From Streptomyces piniterrae (GTDB lineage Bacteria > Actinomycetota > Actinomycetes > Streptomycetales > Streptomycetaceae), in NCBI RefSeq assembly GCF_005048155.1, contig NZ_SUMB01000001.1:124001-188000 (forward strand): 64,000 nt of DNA, read 5' to 3'. Positions 8,462-17,555 of the stretch are shown piece by piece. A model generated the notes under the pieces. The model saw nothing but the letters and a program-made list of their open reading frames with translations. It did no database searches and had not been told where the DNA came from. Both the position numbers and the translations under genes were made by a program. Positions within the stretch are counted from its first letter, which is position 1. Every line of letters starts with the position of its first letter.

Positions 8462-9838
8462 ATGCAGCAACGTTTCCGTGTGCTGGGCGGGGCGCTGGCC
8501 GGAGTCCTGGCCGCGGCCGGCCTCGCAACCTGGGCGCCCTGGTCCTCACAAGCCTCCCCACCAGGCGAGAAGACCGTCACGGCCACGCTGTTCGAGTGGA
8601 AGTTCGCCGATGTCGCCAAGGCCTGCACCGATCAGCTGGGCCCGGCCGGCTACGGCTATGTCGAGGTCTCACCGGCGTCCGAGCACATCCAGGGCAACCA
8701 GTGGTGGACCTCGTACCAGCCCGTGAGCTACAAGATCGCCGGGCGGCTGGGCGACCGCGACGCGTTCGCCGGGATGGTGAAAGCCTGTCACGGCGCGGGC
8801 GTCAAGGTCGTCGCCGACGCGGTCATCAACCACATGGCGGCCGCATCCGGTACGGGCACCGGCGGCACGCAGTACAGCAAGTACAACTACCCCGGTTACT
8901 ACCAGGACCAGGACTTCCACGGCTGCCGCAAGAACATCTCCAACTACGGCGACCGGGACGACGTCCAGAACTGCGAACTGGTGGGCCTTGCGGACCTCGA
9001 CACCGGCAGCGACGCGGTCCGCACCACGGTCGCCAAGTACCTCGACGATCTGCGGTCGCTGGGCGTGGACGGCTTCCGGATCGACGCCGCCAAGCACATG
9101 TCCGCCACCGATCTCGCCGCCATCAAGGGCAAGATGAGCGACCCCGGCTTCTGGGTGCAGGAGGTCATCTACGGAGCCGGCGAGGCGGTCCAGCCCGACG
9201 AGTACACCGGTATCGGCGACGTCGACGAATTCCGCTACGGCGGACACCTCAAGAGCGCCTTCCAGGGCAGCAACCTCGCCCAGCTCAAGTCCGTCGCGGA
9301 CGGCAAGCTCAGCGGCGACAAGGCCCGCACCTTCGTCGACAACTGGGACACCGAGCGCAACGGTTCGACGCTGACCTACAAGGACGGCGCGGCCCACACC
9401 CTCGCCAATGTCTTCATGCTGGCATCGCCCTACGGCTCGCCGAACGTCTACTCCGGCTACGAGTGGTCCGACAAGGACGCGGGCCCGCCCAGCGGCACCG
9501 ACGGCTGGACCAACGAGCATGCGAAGCGCGAGATCACCGGGATGGTGGGCTTCCGCAACGCGGTGGGCTCCGCCGAGCTGACCGAGTGGTGGGACAACGG
9601 CGGCAGCGCCATCGCCTTCGGCCGGGGCGGCAAGGGGTTCGTCGCCATCAACAACGGTGACGGCGAGCTGACCCAGACCTTTGCGACGTCGCTGCCGAGC
9701 GGGACGTACTGCAACGTCATCGCGGCCGCGCCCTCCTCCTGCGACGGCAATACGGTCACGGTCGGGGACGACGGGAAGGCGAAGCTGACCGTGCCGGCCA
9801 AGAGCGCCGTCGCACTGCACGTCAAAGCCAAGAGCTGA
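8462..9838 (+). CDS. Secreted alpha-amylase (GH13)
   Basis: This 458-residue enzyme should hydrolyse internal alpha-1,4 bonds of starch outside the cell. The first ~31 residues form a Sec-type signal ending near SQA. GH13 motifs are present in order: VVADAVINH at about 117-124, GFRIDAAKH with nucleophile Asp208, the acid Glu234 in WVQEV, and VDNWD with Asp296 as the third acid; this NWD form replaces the common NHD and is usual in actinomycete amylases. No starch-binding module follows. GAAGGAG precedes ATG 8462. Starch or maltose control is suggested by the upstream ACTTGCG site. Confidence 0.93.
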   Translation: MQQRFRVLGGALAGVLAAAGLATWAPWSSQASPPGEKTVTATLFEWKFADVAKACTDQLGPAGYGYVEVSPASEHIQGNQWWTSYQPVSYKIAGRLGDRDAFAGMVKACHGAGVKVVADAVINHMAAASGTGTGGTQYSKYNYPGYYQDQDFHGCRKNISNYGDRDDVQNCELVGLADLDTGSDAVRTTVAKYLDDLRSLGVDGFRIDAAKHMSATDLAAIKGKMSDPGFWVQEVIYGAGEAVQPDEYTGIGDVDEFRYGGHLKSAFQGSNLAQLKSVADGKLSGDKARTFVDNWDTERNGSTLTYKDGAAHTLANVFMLASPYGSPNVYSGYEWSDKDAGPPSGTDGWTNEHAKREITGMVGFRNAVGSAELTEWWDNGGSAIAFGRGGKGFVAINNGDGELTQTFATSLPSGTYCNVIAAAPSSCDGNTVTVGDDGKAKLTVPAKSAVALHVKAKS

Positions 9839-9855
9839 GCTGTCACCGATGCGCC

Positions 9856-9886
9856 GCGGCCCGTACGCCACCCCCGTACGGGCCGC
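9856..9886. terminator. Bidirectional terminator between amylase and D-lactate dehydrogenase genes
   Basis: GCGGCCCGTACG (9856-9867) pairs perfectly with CGTACGGGCCGC (9875-9886) over a 7-base loop. It fills the gap between two convergent genes and abuts the stop codon at 9887. Confidence 0.8.
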
Positions 9887-12829
9887 TCAGGTGCGCGCGA
9901 TGCCCGGCCGTGTCGCCCGCTCCAGCTCCATCAGCACCGAGTGGTATCCCAGCCCGTCCGTCGCATGATCCATCCCGATCTCGCACATCCGGTTGGCCGA
10001 CAGATACGTGTCGAAGTGCCGGGCGGTGACCTCGGCCGCCTCCTTCGCGGTGGCCGACTCCGTCAGCTCCTTGTGGAGCATCCCGCGGTCGCCGGCGAAC
10101 GCGCAGCAGCCCGCGTCGTCCGGGACCACGACCTCCCGCGCACACGCCTCGGCGACTTCCCGCAGCTGCGCCTCGTCCCCCAGGTGCCGCATGGAGCAGG
10201 TGGGATGGAGCACCGCGGAGTCGACGGTGCGCAGGATCTCCAGGTGCGGCAGCAGTTCCCCGGCGGCCCAGACGATGGAGTCGACGACGGTCAACTCGGC
10301 GTGCAGCGCGCGATTGTCGGGTGTCAGATACGGCACGACCTCGTGGGCGATGCCGAGGGTACAGGAGGAGGCGTCCACGACCAGGGGCAGCCGGCCGCCG
10401 GCCGTCCAGCCCCAGGCCGCCTCGACGATGCGGTTGGCCATCACCGTGGTGCCGCTGTCATAGCCCTTGGAGTGCCAGATCGTGGCGCAGCAGGTGCCGG
10501 CCACGTCCGGCGGGATCCACACCGGCCGTCCGGCCCGCCGCGACACGGCCACCAAGGCCTCGGGGAGGGACGGTCCGCGATATCCGGCAGGTTCGCCGAA
10601 GATCCGGTTCACACATGCCGGGTAGTAGACGGCGGCCGCGCCCACCTTCCGCGTCGGCGGCAGCGTCCGGGCCGCGGCGCCGGGGATCTGCGGCAGCCAC
10701 TCCGGCACCAGATCGGGGCGAACGGCCTTGCGGGCGGCGCCGGTCAGCGACTCCAGCAGCCGGTCACCGATCCGGTCCGCGGCCGCCACCGCCAGCCGCG
10801 CGGACCTCTCGACGGCCTTGAACCGCCGGGCCGTCTGCGCCGCCGTCCACTCCTCGCGCGGCGAGTGCCGCCGGTGCCGGAAGTCCTTCATCATCGCGCC
10901 GGTGTCGATACCGACCGGGCAGGCCAGTTTGCAGGTCGAGTCGCCGGCGCAGGTGTCCACCGCGTCATAGCCGTACGACGCCAACAGCTCGTCGGTGACC
11001 GGCGATTCGGGTTCCTGGCGCATCATCTCGCGGCGCAGCACGATCCGTTGGCGGGGGGTGGTGGTCACGTCCTCGCTGGGGCAGGTCGGTTCGCAGAAGC
11101 CGCATTCGATGCAGGGGTCGGCGATGGCCTCGACCTCGGGGATCGTCTTGAGGCCGCGCAGATGCCCCTTCGGGTCGCGGTCGAGCAGCACCCGCGGGGC
11201 CAGGATGCCGTGCGGGTCGACGAGCTCCTTGATGCGCCACATCAACTCCGTGGCCCGCGGCCCCCATTCGAGCTCCAGGAACGGGGCGATGTTCCGGCCG
11301 GTCGCGTGCTCCGCCTTCAGTGAGCCGTCGAAGCGCTGGACGGTCAGCCGGCAGAATTCGTCCATGAAGGAGGCGTAGCGCTGCACATCCGCGGGCTTCG
11401 CGGCGTCGAAGGCGAGCAGGAAGTGCAGATTGCCGTGTGCGGCGTGGCCGGCGACCGCGGCGTCGAAGCCGTGCCGGGTCTGGAGTTCCAGCAGCGCGGC
11501 GCAGGCGTCCGCGAGCCGGGACGGCGGCACCGCGAAGTCCTCGGTGATCAGTGTGGTGCCGGACGGCCGGGAGCCGCCGACCGCGGTCACAAACGCCTTG
11601 CGGGCCTTCCAGTAGCCGCCGATGACCGCCGCGTCCCGGGTGAAGGCATTGGTGATCGACGGGACCGGTGCGACCAGTTCCAGTTCCGCCAGCACCCGGG
11701 CCGCCGCCTCCTCGTACGCCTGCTGCCCGGCCTGGTCCGGCGCCCGGAACTCCACCAGCAGGGCGGCGGTCTCCTTCGGCAGTTCCGCCCAGTCGGCCGG
11801 CACCCCGGCGACCCGTACCGACGCGCGCAGCGTGTTGCCGTCCATGATTTCCACGGCCCGCGCGCCGGCCTCGTTGAACCGCGGGACGGCGGCGGCCGCG
11901 GCCCGCAGCGTGGGAAAGAAGAGCAGTGCGCTGGAGGTGTGCCGGTCCAGCGGCAGGGTGTCGAAGACGGTCTCGGCGATGAAGCCGAGGGTGCCTTCGG
12001 AGCCGACCATCAGGCCGCGCAGGATCTGTACGGGCGTCGCGCCGTCGAGGAAGGCGTCCAGGCGGTAGCCGTTGGTGTTCTTGATCTCGTACTTGGCGCG
12101 GATCCTGGTCACCAGCTGCGGGTCCGCCTCGATCTCGGCCTTCAGCGCGAGCAGCCCGGCGCACAGTGCGGGCTCGGCATGCGCCAGCTCCGCGTCCGCT
12201 GCCGGGTCCGCGGTGTCGACGATCGTGCCGGACGGCAGCACCAGGGTCAGCGATGCCAGCGTCCGGTACGAGTTCCGGGTGGTGCCGGCCGTCATCCCCG
12301 AGGAGTTGTTGGCGACCACTCCGCCCAGGGTGCAGGCGATGGCGCTGGCCGGGTCGGGGCCCAGCAGCCGGCCGTGCCGGGCGAGGGTGGCGTTGGCGCG
12401 AAGTACCGTCGTGCCGGGCCGGATCCGGGCGCGGGCACCGTCGTCGAGCACCTCGATGCCGGCCCAGTGGCGGCGTACGTCGACGAGGATGTCCTCGCCC
12501 TGCGCCTGGCCGTTGAGCGAGGTCCCGGCTGCCCGGAAGACGACGTTCCGGCCCTTGCCGTGGGCGTACGAGAACACCGCGGAGATGTCGTCGACGTCCT
12601 CGGCCAGCACCACGACCTGGGGCACGAAGCGGTACGGGCTGGCGTCGGAGGCGTAGCGGACCAGGTCGGAGATCTTGTGGAGCACCTTGTCGGCGCCGAG
12701 CAGCGCGACGAGGTCGCCGCGCAGCGGCTCGGGGGTGCCCGTCGAGCGCCGGTCGGGCACCCGGTCGGGCGCCGGGCCCGTGGTGGCGGTGGGCCGCAGG
12801 GCGTCGGGCTTCGGCTCCAGCAGGGGCAT
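9887..12829 (-). CDS. FAD/Fe-S D-lactate (2-hydroxyacid) dehydrogenase
   Basis: The 980-residue protein fuses a GlcD-like FAD domain to a GlpC/LutA-like iron-sulfur half. The FAD-binding part runs from about residue 55 (VVFRAAGTSLNGQA, then GGVVANNSSGM, GSEGTLGFIAETVF). Next come two ferredoxin-type clusters (CIECGFCEPTCP and CAGDSTCKLACP) and cysteine-rich CCG-type segments (HPTCSMRHLG and DDAGCCAFAGDRG). Such fusions oxidise D-lactate or another D-2-hydroxyacid and feed electrons to the respiratory chain at the membrane. GGAGGAG lies seven bases before ATG 12829. It is about 4 kb from the lutABC operon, with other genes between. Substrate is inferred. Confidence 0.85.
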   Translation of the reverse strand: MPLLEPKPDALRPTATTGPAPDRVPDRRSTGTPEPLRGDLVALLGADKVLHKISDLVRYASDASPYRFVPQVVVLAEDVDDISAVFSYAHGKGRNVVFRAAGTSLNGQAQGEDILVDVRRHWAGIEVLDDGARARIRPGTTVLRANATLARHGRLLGPDPASAIACTLGGVVANNSSGMTAGTTRNSYRTLASLTLVLPSGTIVDTADPAADAELAHAEPALCAGLLALKAEIEADPQLVTRIRAKYEIKNTNGYRLDAFLDGATPVQILRGLMVGSEGTLGFIAETVFDTLPLDRHTSSALLFFPTLRAAAAAVPRFNEAGARAVEIMDGNTLRASVRVAGVPADWAELPKETAALLVEFRAPDQAGQQAYEEAAARVLAELELVAPVPSITNAFTRDAAVIGGYWKARKAFVTAVGGSRPSGTTLITEDFAVPPSRLADACAALLELQTRHGFDAAVAGHAAHGNLHFLLAFDAAKPADVQRYASFMDEFCRLTVQRFDGSLKAEHATGRNIAPFLELEWGPRATELMWRIKELVDPHGILAPRVLLDRDPKGHLRGLKTIPEVEAIADPCIECGFCEPTCPSEDVTTTPRQRIVLRREMMRQEPESPVTDELLASYGYDAVDTCAGDSTCKLACPVGIDTGAMMKDFRHRRHSPREEWTAAQTARRFKAVERSARLAVAAADRIGDRLLESLTGAARKAVRPDLVPEWLPQIPGAAARTLPPTRKVGAAAVYYPACVNRIFGEPAGYRGPSLPEALVAVSRRAGRPVWIPPDVAGTCCATIWHSKGYDSGTTVMANRIVEAAWGWTAGGRLPLVVDASSCTLGIAHEVVPYLTPDNRALHAELTVVDSIVWAAGELLPHLEILRTVDSAVLHPTCSMRHLGDEAQLREVAEACAREVVVPDDAGCCAFAGDRGMLHKELTESATAKEAAEVTARHFDTYLSANRMCEIGMDHATDGLGYHSVLMELERATRPGIART

Positions 12830-12891
12830 GACGGCACTCCTCCAGCGGTCGAGCGGCGGTCCGTCGGCGGCCCGGCGGCCGGCGCGCAGGC

Positions 12892-13350
12892 TCAGTGGTG
12901 CGTTCCCGGCCCGTCGACCAGGGTGGCCAGCAGACCGCCGAGCACCTCGCGTTGTTCGGCGGTCAATGGAGCCAGGATGTCCTCTGCGGCCGCCTGGCGC
13001 GCGCTGCGCAGCACACGGAGTGTCGACCGGCCCGCGTCGGTGAGCTCGATCCGCACCACCCGTCGGTTCGCGGTGTCGGGCACCCGGCGGACCGCGCCGT
13101 TCGCCTCCAGCGCGTCCACCAGCGTCGTCACGGCCCGCGGCACCACCTCCAGCCGCTCGGCGAGATCCGCCATCCGCGGCGGGGTGTCGCGGTAGTGGCC
13201 GACGATCCGCAGCAGTCGCGACTGTGCGGGCGTGAAGGCGATGTCCAGGTGCTCCAGATGGTGCTTCTGTGCGCGGTGCATCCGCCGGGTCAGCCGTACC
13301 AGCTGTTCGGCGAGGTTGGAGCTGCTGACCGTCGGCTCGGGGGAGGGCAT
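12892..13350 (-). CDS. MarR-family transcriptional regulator
   Basis: This 152-residue regulator has a winged-helix core: PAQSRLLRIVGHY, then PPRMADLAERLEVVPRAVTTLVDALEANG as the recognition region and RRVVRIELTDAGR as the wing. MarR dimers bind palindromes and release on ligand binding. ATG 13350 is preferred over an upstream TTG because TATCCT (revcomp of 13357-13362) sits six bases before it, the spacing of a leaderless transcript. It is divergent from an ABC exporter and the shared gap holds an inverted repeat, so it probably represses itself and the exporter. Confidence 0.85.
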   Translation of the reverse strand: MPSPEPTVSSSNLAEQLVRLTRRMHRAQKHHLEHLDIAFTPAQSRLLRIVGHYRDTPPRMADLAERLEVVPRAVTTLVDALEANGAVRRVPDTANRRVVRIELTDAGRSTLRVLRSARQAAAEDILAPLTAEQREVLGGLLATLVDGPGTHH

Positions 13351-13356
13351 GAGGCG

Positions 13357-13398
13357 AGGATAACAGGACAAGGTCCATTGTGAGCTTAGGTAACAATG
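13357..13398. promoter_or_regulatory. marR promoter and candidate MarR operator
   Basis: On the minus strand TATCCT (13357-13362) precedes the marR ATG by six bases. CATTG (13376-13380) and CAATG (13394-13398) frame an interrupted palindrome whose core reads ATTGT...ACAAT, placed around the -35 position of marR. TGAGCTTAGG at 13381 recurs imperfectly as TGAGCTAGGC at 13397, towards the exporter gene. Confidence 0.5.
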
Positions 13399-13460
13399 AG
13401 CTAGGCTCCTTCATCCTGAGCCACGTCCTGAAACCGTCCCGAGCCCGCGTCCCGCACCCA

Positions 13461-13510
13461 CGTTCCGAACCCGCGTTCCGACCCGTGTTCCGAACCCGGT
13501 TTCCGAGCCG
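13461..13510. repeat. Tandem CGTTCCGAACCCG-type repeats in the exporter leader
   Basis: Four imperfect copies of a 12-13 bp unit, CGTTCCGAACCCG and variants, fill the transcribed leader between the marR/exporter promoter region and the exporter ribosome site. Function unknown; slippage-prone sequence is the simplest explanation. Confidence 0.5.
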
Positions 13511-13562
13511 CACCGGGAACGCACCAGGCGGCCCCTCTTCTCCGCACACCTCGAAGGAGCCC

Positions 13563-15479
13563 ATGCACCACGACGAACCACAATGGACCCCACCGCCGAA
13601 GGACCCCGAACAGCCGGTCCAGCTGCGGCGGATCCTCACCCTCTTCCGCCCCTACCGCGGCCGGCTCGCCCTCGTCGGACTGCTGGTCGGGGCGTCCTCG
13701 CTGGTCTCCGTCGCCTCGCCGTTCCTGCTGCGCGAGGTCCTCGACGTGGCGATCCCCGAACGGCGCACCGGGCTGCTCACTTTGCTCGCCCTCGGCATGA
13801 TCGTCACCGCCGTCACCACCAGCGTCTTCGGCGTCCTGCAGACCCTGCTCTCCACCACCGTCGGCCAGCGCGTCATGCACGACCTGCGCACCGCCGTCTA
13901 CGCCAAGCTCCAGCGGATGCCGCTGGCGTTCTTCACCCGCACCCGCACCGGCGAGGTCCAGTCCCGGATCGCCAACGACATCGGCGGGATGCAGGCGACC
14001 GTCACCTCCACCGCGACGTCCCTGGTCTCCAACCTGACCTCCGTCGTCGCCACCATCGTCGCGATGATCGCCCTCGACTGGCGGCTGACCGTCGTCTCGC
14101 TGCTGCTGCTCCCGGTGTTCGTCTGGATCAGCCGCCGGGTCGGCAACGAACGCAAGCGGATCACCACCCAGCGGCAGAAGCAGATGGCGTCGATGTCCGC
14201 GATGGTCACCGAATCCCTGTCGGTCAGCGGCATTCTGCTCGGCCGCACGATGGGCCGCGCCGATTCGCTGACCGAGAACTTCGCCACCGAGTCCGAGCGC
14301 CTGGTCGACCTGGAGATCCGCTCCAACATGGCCGGACGCTGGCGGATGGCCACCATCGGCATCGTCATGGCCGCGATGCCCGCGCTGATCTACTGGGCGG
14401 CAGGTCTGGTCCTCCAGCTCGGCGGCCCCACCTTCTCCATAGGCACCCTGGTCGCCTTCGTGACCCTCCAGCAGGGCCTGCTGCGGCCGACCGTCTCGCT
14501 GCTGTCCACCGGCGTGCAGATGCAGACCTCGCTCGCGCTCTTCCAGCGGATCTTCGAATACCTCGATCTGCCGGTCGCGATCACCGAGCCCGCCGAGCCG
14601 GTCCGCCTCGACGCCCCGCGCGGCGAGATCCGCTTCGAGGGCGTGAGCTTCGCCTACGACCCCGAGGTGCCGCAGACCCTCCGGGAGATCGACCTGACCA
14701 TCCCGGCCGGCGGCAGCCTCGCCGTCGTCGGACCGACCGGCAGCGGCAAGAGCACCCTGAGCTATCTCGTGCCCCGGCTCTACGACGTGACCGAGGGCCG
14801 GGTCACCCTCGACGGCGAGGACGTCCGCGCGCTCGACTTCGACACCCTCGCGCGTTCGGTCGGCGTGGTCTCCCAGGAGACCTATCTCTTCCATGCCTCG
14901 GTCGCCGACAACCTCCGCTTCGCCAAGCCGGACGCCACCGACGACGAGATCCGGCGGGCCGCCGAGGCCGCCCAGATCCATGACCACATAGCCGCCCTCC
15001 CCGACGGCTACGACACGCTCGTCGGCGAGCGCGGCTACCGCTTCTCCGGTGGCGAGAAACAGCGCCTGGCCATCGCCCGCACCATCCTGCGCGACCCGCC
15101 CGTGCTCGTTCTGGACGAGGCCACCAGCGCCCTCGACACCCGCACGGAACACGCCGTGCAGCGGTCCATCGACGCGCTCTCCGAGGGGCGCACCACGCTC
15201 ACCATCGCGCACCGGCTCTCCACGGTCCGCGACGCCGACCAGATCGTGGTCCTGGACGGGGGACGGATCGCCGAGCGCGGCACCCATGACGAACTGCTCG
15301 CCGCCGATGGTCGGTATGCGGCACTTGTGCGGCGCGATGCGCGGGGGGTTCCGGGCGAGGAGGCGGGGGGCCTCGGGGCGGGTGACACCCAGGAGGCGGA
15401 GGGCCGCGGGCTCGACGACGGCCGGGGCGCGGGTGACGCACGCCTCACATCAGCCGGCGATCAGGTGATGACCGGGTAA
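13563..15479 (+). CDS. ABC transporter, fused permease and ATPase (exporter type)
   Basis: This 638-residue half-transporter has about six membrane helices in residues 25-320 and a C-terminal ATPase: Walker A GPTGSGKST near 393, signature FSGGEKQRLAIA near 493, Walker B VLVLDEATSAL and the H-loop in IAHRLST. It is of the MdlB/LmrA type that exports drugs or lipids, usually as a dimer. GAAGGAG precedes ATG 13563; the frame extends upstream but without a ribosome site. The Gly/Asp-rich last 45 residues are not part of the domain. The divergent marR gene suggests induction by a toxic compound. Confidence 0.9.
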   Translation: MHHDEPQWTPPPKDPEQPVQLRRILTLFRPYRGRLALVGLLVGASSLVSVASPFLLREVLDVAIPERRTGLLTLLALGMIVTAVTTSVFGVLQTLLSTTVGQRVMHDLRTAVYAKLQRMPLAFFTRTRTGEVQSRIANDIGGMQATVTSTATSLVSNLTSVVATIVAMIALDWRLTVVSLLLLPVFVWISRRVGNERKRITTQRQKQMASMSAMVTESLSVSGILLGRTMGRADSLTENFATESERLVDLEIRSNMAGRWRMATIGIVMAAMPALIYWAAGLVLQLGGPTFSIGTLVAFVTLQQGLLRPTVSLLSTGVQMQTSLALFQRIFEYLDLPVAITEPAEPVRLDAPRGEIRFEGVSFAYDPEVPQTLREIDLTIPAGGSLAVVGPTGSGKSTLSYLVPRLYDVTEGRVTLDGEDVRALDFDTLARSVGVVSQETYLFHASVADNLRFAKPDATDDEIRRAAEAAQIHDHIAALPDGYDTLVGERGYRFSGGEKQRLAIARTILRDPPVLVLDEATSALDTRTEHAVQRSIDALSEGRTTLTIAHRLSTVRDADQIVVLDGGRIAERGTHDELLAADGRYAALVRRDARGVPGEEAGGLGAGDTQEAEGRGLDDGRGAGDARLTSAGDQVMTG

Positions 15480-15504
15480 GTGACCGGCGGGTAAGGTCGG
15501 TTTC

Positions 15505-15539
15505 GCGGCGGCCTGTTCGGTGGTCGGGGCGGCCGCCGC
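15505..15539. terminator. Hairpin after the ABC exporter gene
   Basis: GCGGCGGCC (15505-15513) pairs with GGCCGCCGC (15531-15539) across a 17-base loop. It lies between the convergent exporter and SGNH hydrolase genes and may serve both. Confidence 0.45.
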
Positions 15540-15575
15540 ACCCAAACCTGATCCAGTGGACAGACCCTCCCCCGC

Positions 15576-16751
15576 TCACAGCGCGGCGAGGTCGATGGCG
15601 GTGGCCATCACCCGGTAACCGTCGTCGCTGGGATGCTTGCGGTCGCCGCTGTCGTAGCCGGGCGCGAGCGCGTCCGTATCGGCCGGGTCGGCGAGCGCCG
15701 CGGCGAAGTCGGCGACCGCGTCGAACTCTCCCGAGGTACGGATCCAGTCGTTGACCTCCCGGCGCTTCGCCTCGGCGGCCGGCGTGTGGTACTCCGACCC
15801 CTTGAACGGCATGATCGTCCCACCGGTGATCCGCACCCCGGCCGAGTGCGCCATACCGATCAACTCCCGGTATCCGGCGATCAGCTCAGCGACCGAGATG
15901 TCCGGATCGGGCTTGTACGTCGGCAGGTCGACCTCACTGAATCCGATGTCGTTGAGCCCCACCAGCACCACCACGGACCGGACGCCGGGCTGGCCGAGTA
16001 CATCCCGCCGGAAGCGGCCGACGGCCCGTTCGCCGAACCATGGCGAGTCGTTGAGCAGCAGATTTCCGCCGATACCCAGGTTGAGAACGGGGCGCGGGGT
16101 GCCCGCGGCCGCCAGTCGCTCGGCCAGGGCGTCCGGATAGCGGCGGTTGCCGTCGATGGTCGACGAGAAACCATCCGTGATCGAGTCGCCGAAGAGCACC
16201 ACCGTGTCCCGGCGCGCGGGGGAGCCGTCCGCCAGCTCGACCGCGGCGAGGTGGTACCAGGACACCGTCGTCTCGCTGAACACGGCCGGATCCGCGGCCG
16301 TGAGCTGCTCGCCCATGGCGCGGTAGGCGGTGGCGAACGCCTGGGCGTGGAAGGTGGCCGGGCCGGTCGGCCGGGCGAAGTACAGCGACACGGTGAGCGA
16401 CTCGAACGCCGCCACGGCCACCTCGGCGGCGTCGCTGTGGACCTCGCCGCCCGCCGGGATCCGTACCGACGCGGCACCGCCGAACGTGAGCCGGCGGACC
16501 GTGCCGCCCCGCACCACCGCACCCGCGTCCGTACGGGCGATCGTGGCGCCCGCGACCTCCAGCGGGGCGGTCCCGTAGCGGTTGGAGAGCTTGATCCGGG
16601 CGGCGGTGCCGGAGCCGGTGACCCGCACGACCTGACGCACCGTCTGGTCCGCGAAGCCTTCCTCGGCCCAGTTCTTGTGGAAGCCGGTGCTGGGGCGCTG
16701 GACTGCTGTAGCCCAACCAGCGTGCCAGGTAAGGGAGTTGAGATTGCTCAT
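15576..16751 (-). CDS. SGNH/GDSL-family esterase or lipase
   Basis: The 391-residue protein has the SGNH blocks: FGDSITDGF with nucleophile Ser190, GIGGN, GLNDIG, and DRKHPSDDGY giving Asp370 and His373. A beta-rich N-terminal domain of about 180 residues precedes the catalytic part. It probably cleaves esters in acylated carbohydrates or lipids. ATG 16751 follows GGAGAG; from this start no signal peptide is evident, although related actinomycete enzymes are often secreted. An upstream ATG in frame adds a segment without a convincing signal. It lies directly downstream of lutC on the same strand, separated by 159 bp. Confidence 0.85.
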   Translation of the reverse strand: MSNLNSLTWHAGWATAVQRPSTGFHKNWAEEGFADQTVRQVVRVTGSGTAARIKLSNRYGTAPLEVAGATIARTDAGAVVRGGTVRRLTFGGAASVRIPAGGEVHSDAAEVAVAAFESLTVSLYFARPTGPATFHAQAFATAYRAMGEQLTAADPAVFSETTVSWYHLAAVELADGSPARRDTVVLFGDSITDGFSSTIDGNRRYPDALAERLAAAGTPRPVLNLGIGGNLLLNDSPWFGERAVGRFRRDVLGQPGVRSVVVLVGLNDIGFSEVDLPTYKPDPDISVAELIAGYRELIGMAHSAGVRITGGTIMPFKGSEYHTPAAEAKRREVNDWIRTSGEFDAVADFAAALADPADTDALAPGYDSGDRKHPSDDGYRVMATAIDLAAL

Positions 16752-16910
16752 GACGTCTCTCCGCCTCTCTGCCATCGGCCCGGAGCCGATGACGCCGATG
16801 ACGGAGAGTCTGCTGGCGGCCGGGAGGGCTACCCAGCCCCCTCGGCTTCGTACGCATCCGGTGCCTACCCCCGCGAGGGTCAGCCTCGACGGCTGCACAG
16901 GCGTACCCGC

Positions 16911-17555
16911 TCACCGGCCGACCAGAATCACCTCCAGCACCCGCGGCCCATGCACCCCCTCGACCCGGTCGAGTTCGATGTCGCTGGTGGCGGACGGGCC
17001 GGAGATCCAGGTCAGCGGACGGTCCGGGGCCAGCCGCGGCAGCGCCTGCGGCACCGAGCCGACGACCTGGTCCGGGACGCGTACGACACAGAGGTGATGG
17101 TCGGGGACGAGAGTGATCCGGCGCCTGCCCTGGTCGGGCCCCGCGTCAAGGACGACGGTGCCGGTCTCCGCGATGGCGACCGCGCAGCCCGTCACCACAC
17201 TGTCCACGGCGTCGAGTTGATGGGGCGTCGACATCGCGGTGTCCGGCAGCAGCTCGGCGTCGGTGGCGGCCAGCCAGTGGTCCGGCAGGCCCGGCGGTAC
17301 GACCACGGTGCGCGCGCCGCGCTCGGCCAGCAGGCGTGCGAGCAGCGCGGGCAGCCCCGCGGCGTCCGTACGGTGCACGATCGCCCGGTAGTCCGCGAGG
17401 TTCTCGGCGAGCAGATCGATGGTTTCGGCGGCCGTACGGGAGCCGTGCTCGATGTCGTAGTCGCGCGGGACCGGTGGATCCTCCGGCCCCTCACCGCGCG
17501 GTACGTCGGCCAGCGCCCGCCGCACCCGCGCCAACACCACTTCCCTGCTGCTCAC
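16911..17555 (-). CDS. lutC: LUD-domain protein LutC
   Basis: This 214-residue protein is the LutC subunit of the LutABC complex that oxidises L-lactate to pyruvate. It contains the LUD-domain pattern with AIAETGTVVLDAG and VPDHHLCVVR. GTG 17555 overlaps the lutB stop by four bases (GTGA), which signals translational coupling and fixes the start. It is the last gene of a lutA-lutB-lutC operon read leftwards. Role is known for the family in Bacillus; the substrate here is inferred from the full gene set. Confidence 0.88.
   Translation of the reverse strand: MSSREVVLARVRRALADVPRGEGPEDPPVPRDYDIEHGSRTAAETIDLLAENLADYRAIVHRTDAAGLPALLARLLAERGARTVVVPPGLPDHWLAATDAELLPDTAMSTPHQLDAVDSVVTGCAVAIAETGTVVLDAGPDQGRRRITLVPDHHLCVVRVPDQVVGSVPQALPRLAPDRPLTWISGPSATSDIELDRVEGVHGPRVLEVILVGR

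Noticed and set aside
5498..8470. A 990-codon minus-strand frame across the transpeptidase and GH109 region
   Set aside because: It is out of frame with the clear GH109 protein and covers the opposite strand of the lipoprotein gene; Arg/Pro/Gly-rich with no motif.
9887..13639. Extended 1250-residue start for the D-lactate dehydrogenase
   Set aside because: The extra 270 codons lie across the marR gene and its promoter; ATG 12829 has a proper GGAGGAG site.
16752..16910. Possible riboswitch before the SGNH hydrolase gene
   Set aside because: I looked for a ydaO-type or other known leader pattern and could not match conserved blocks.
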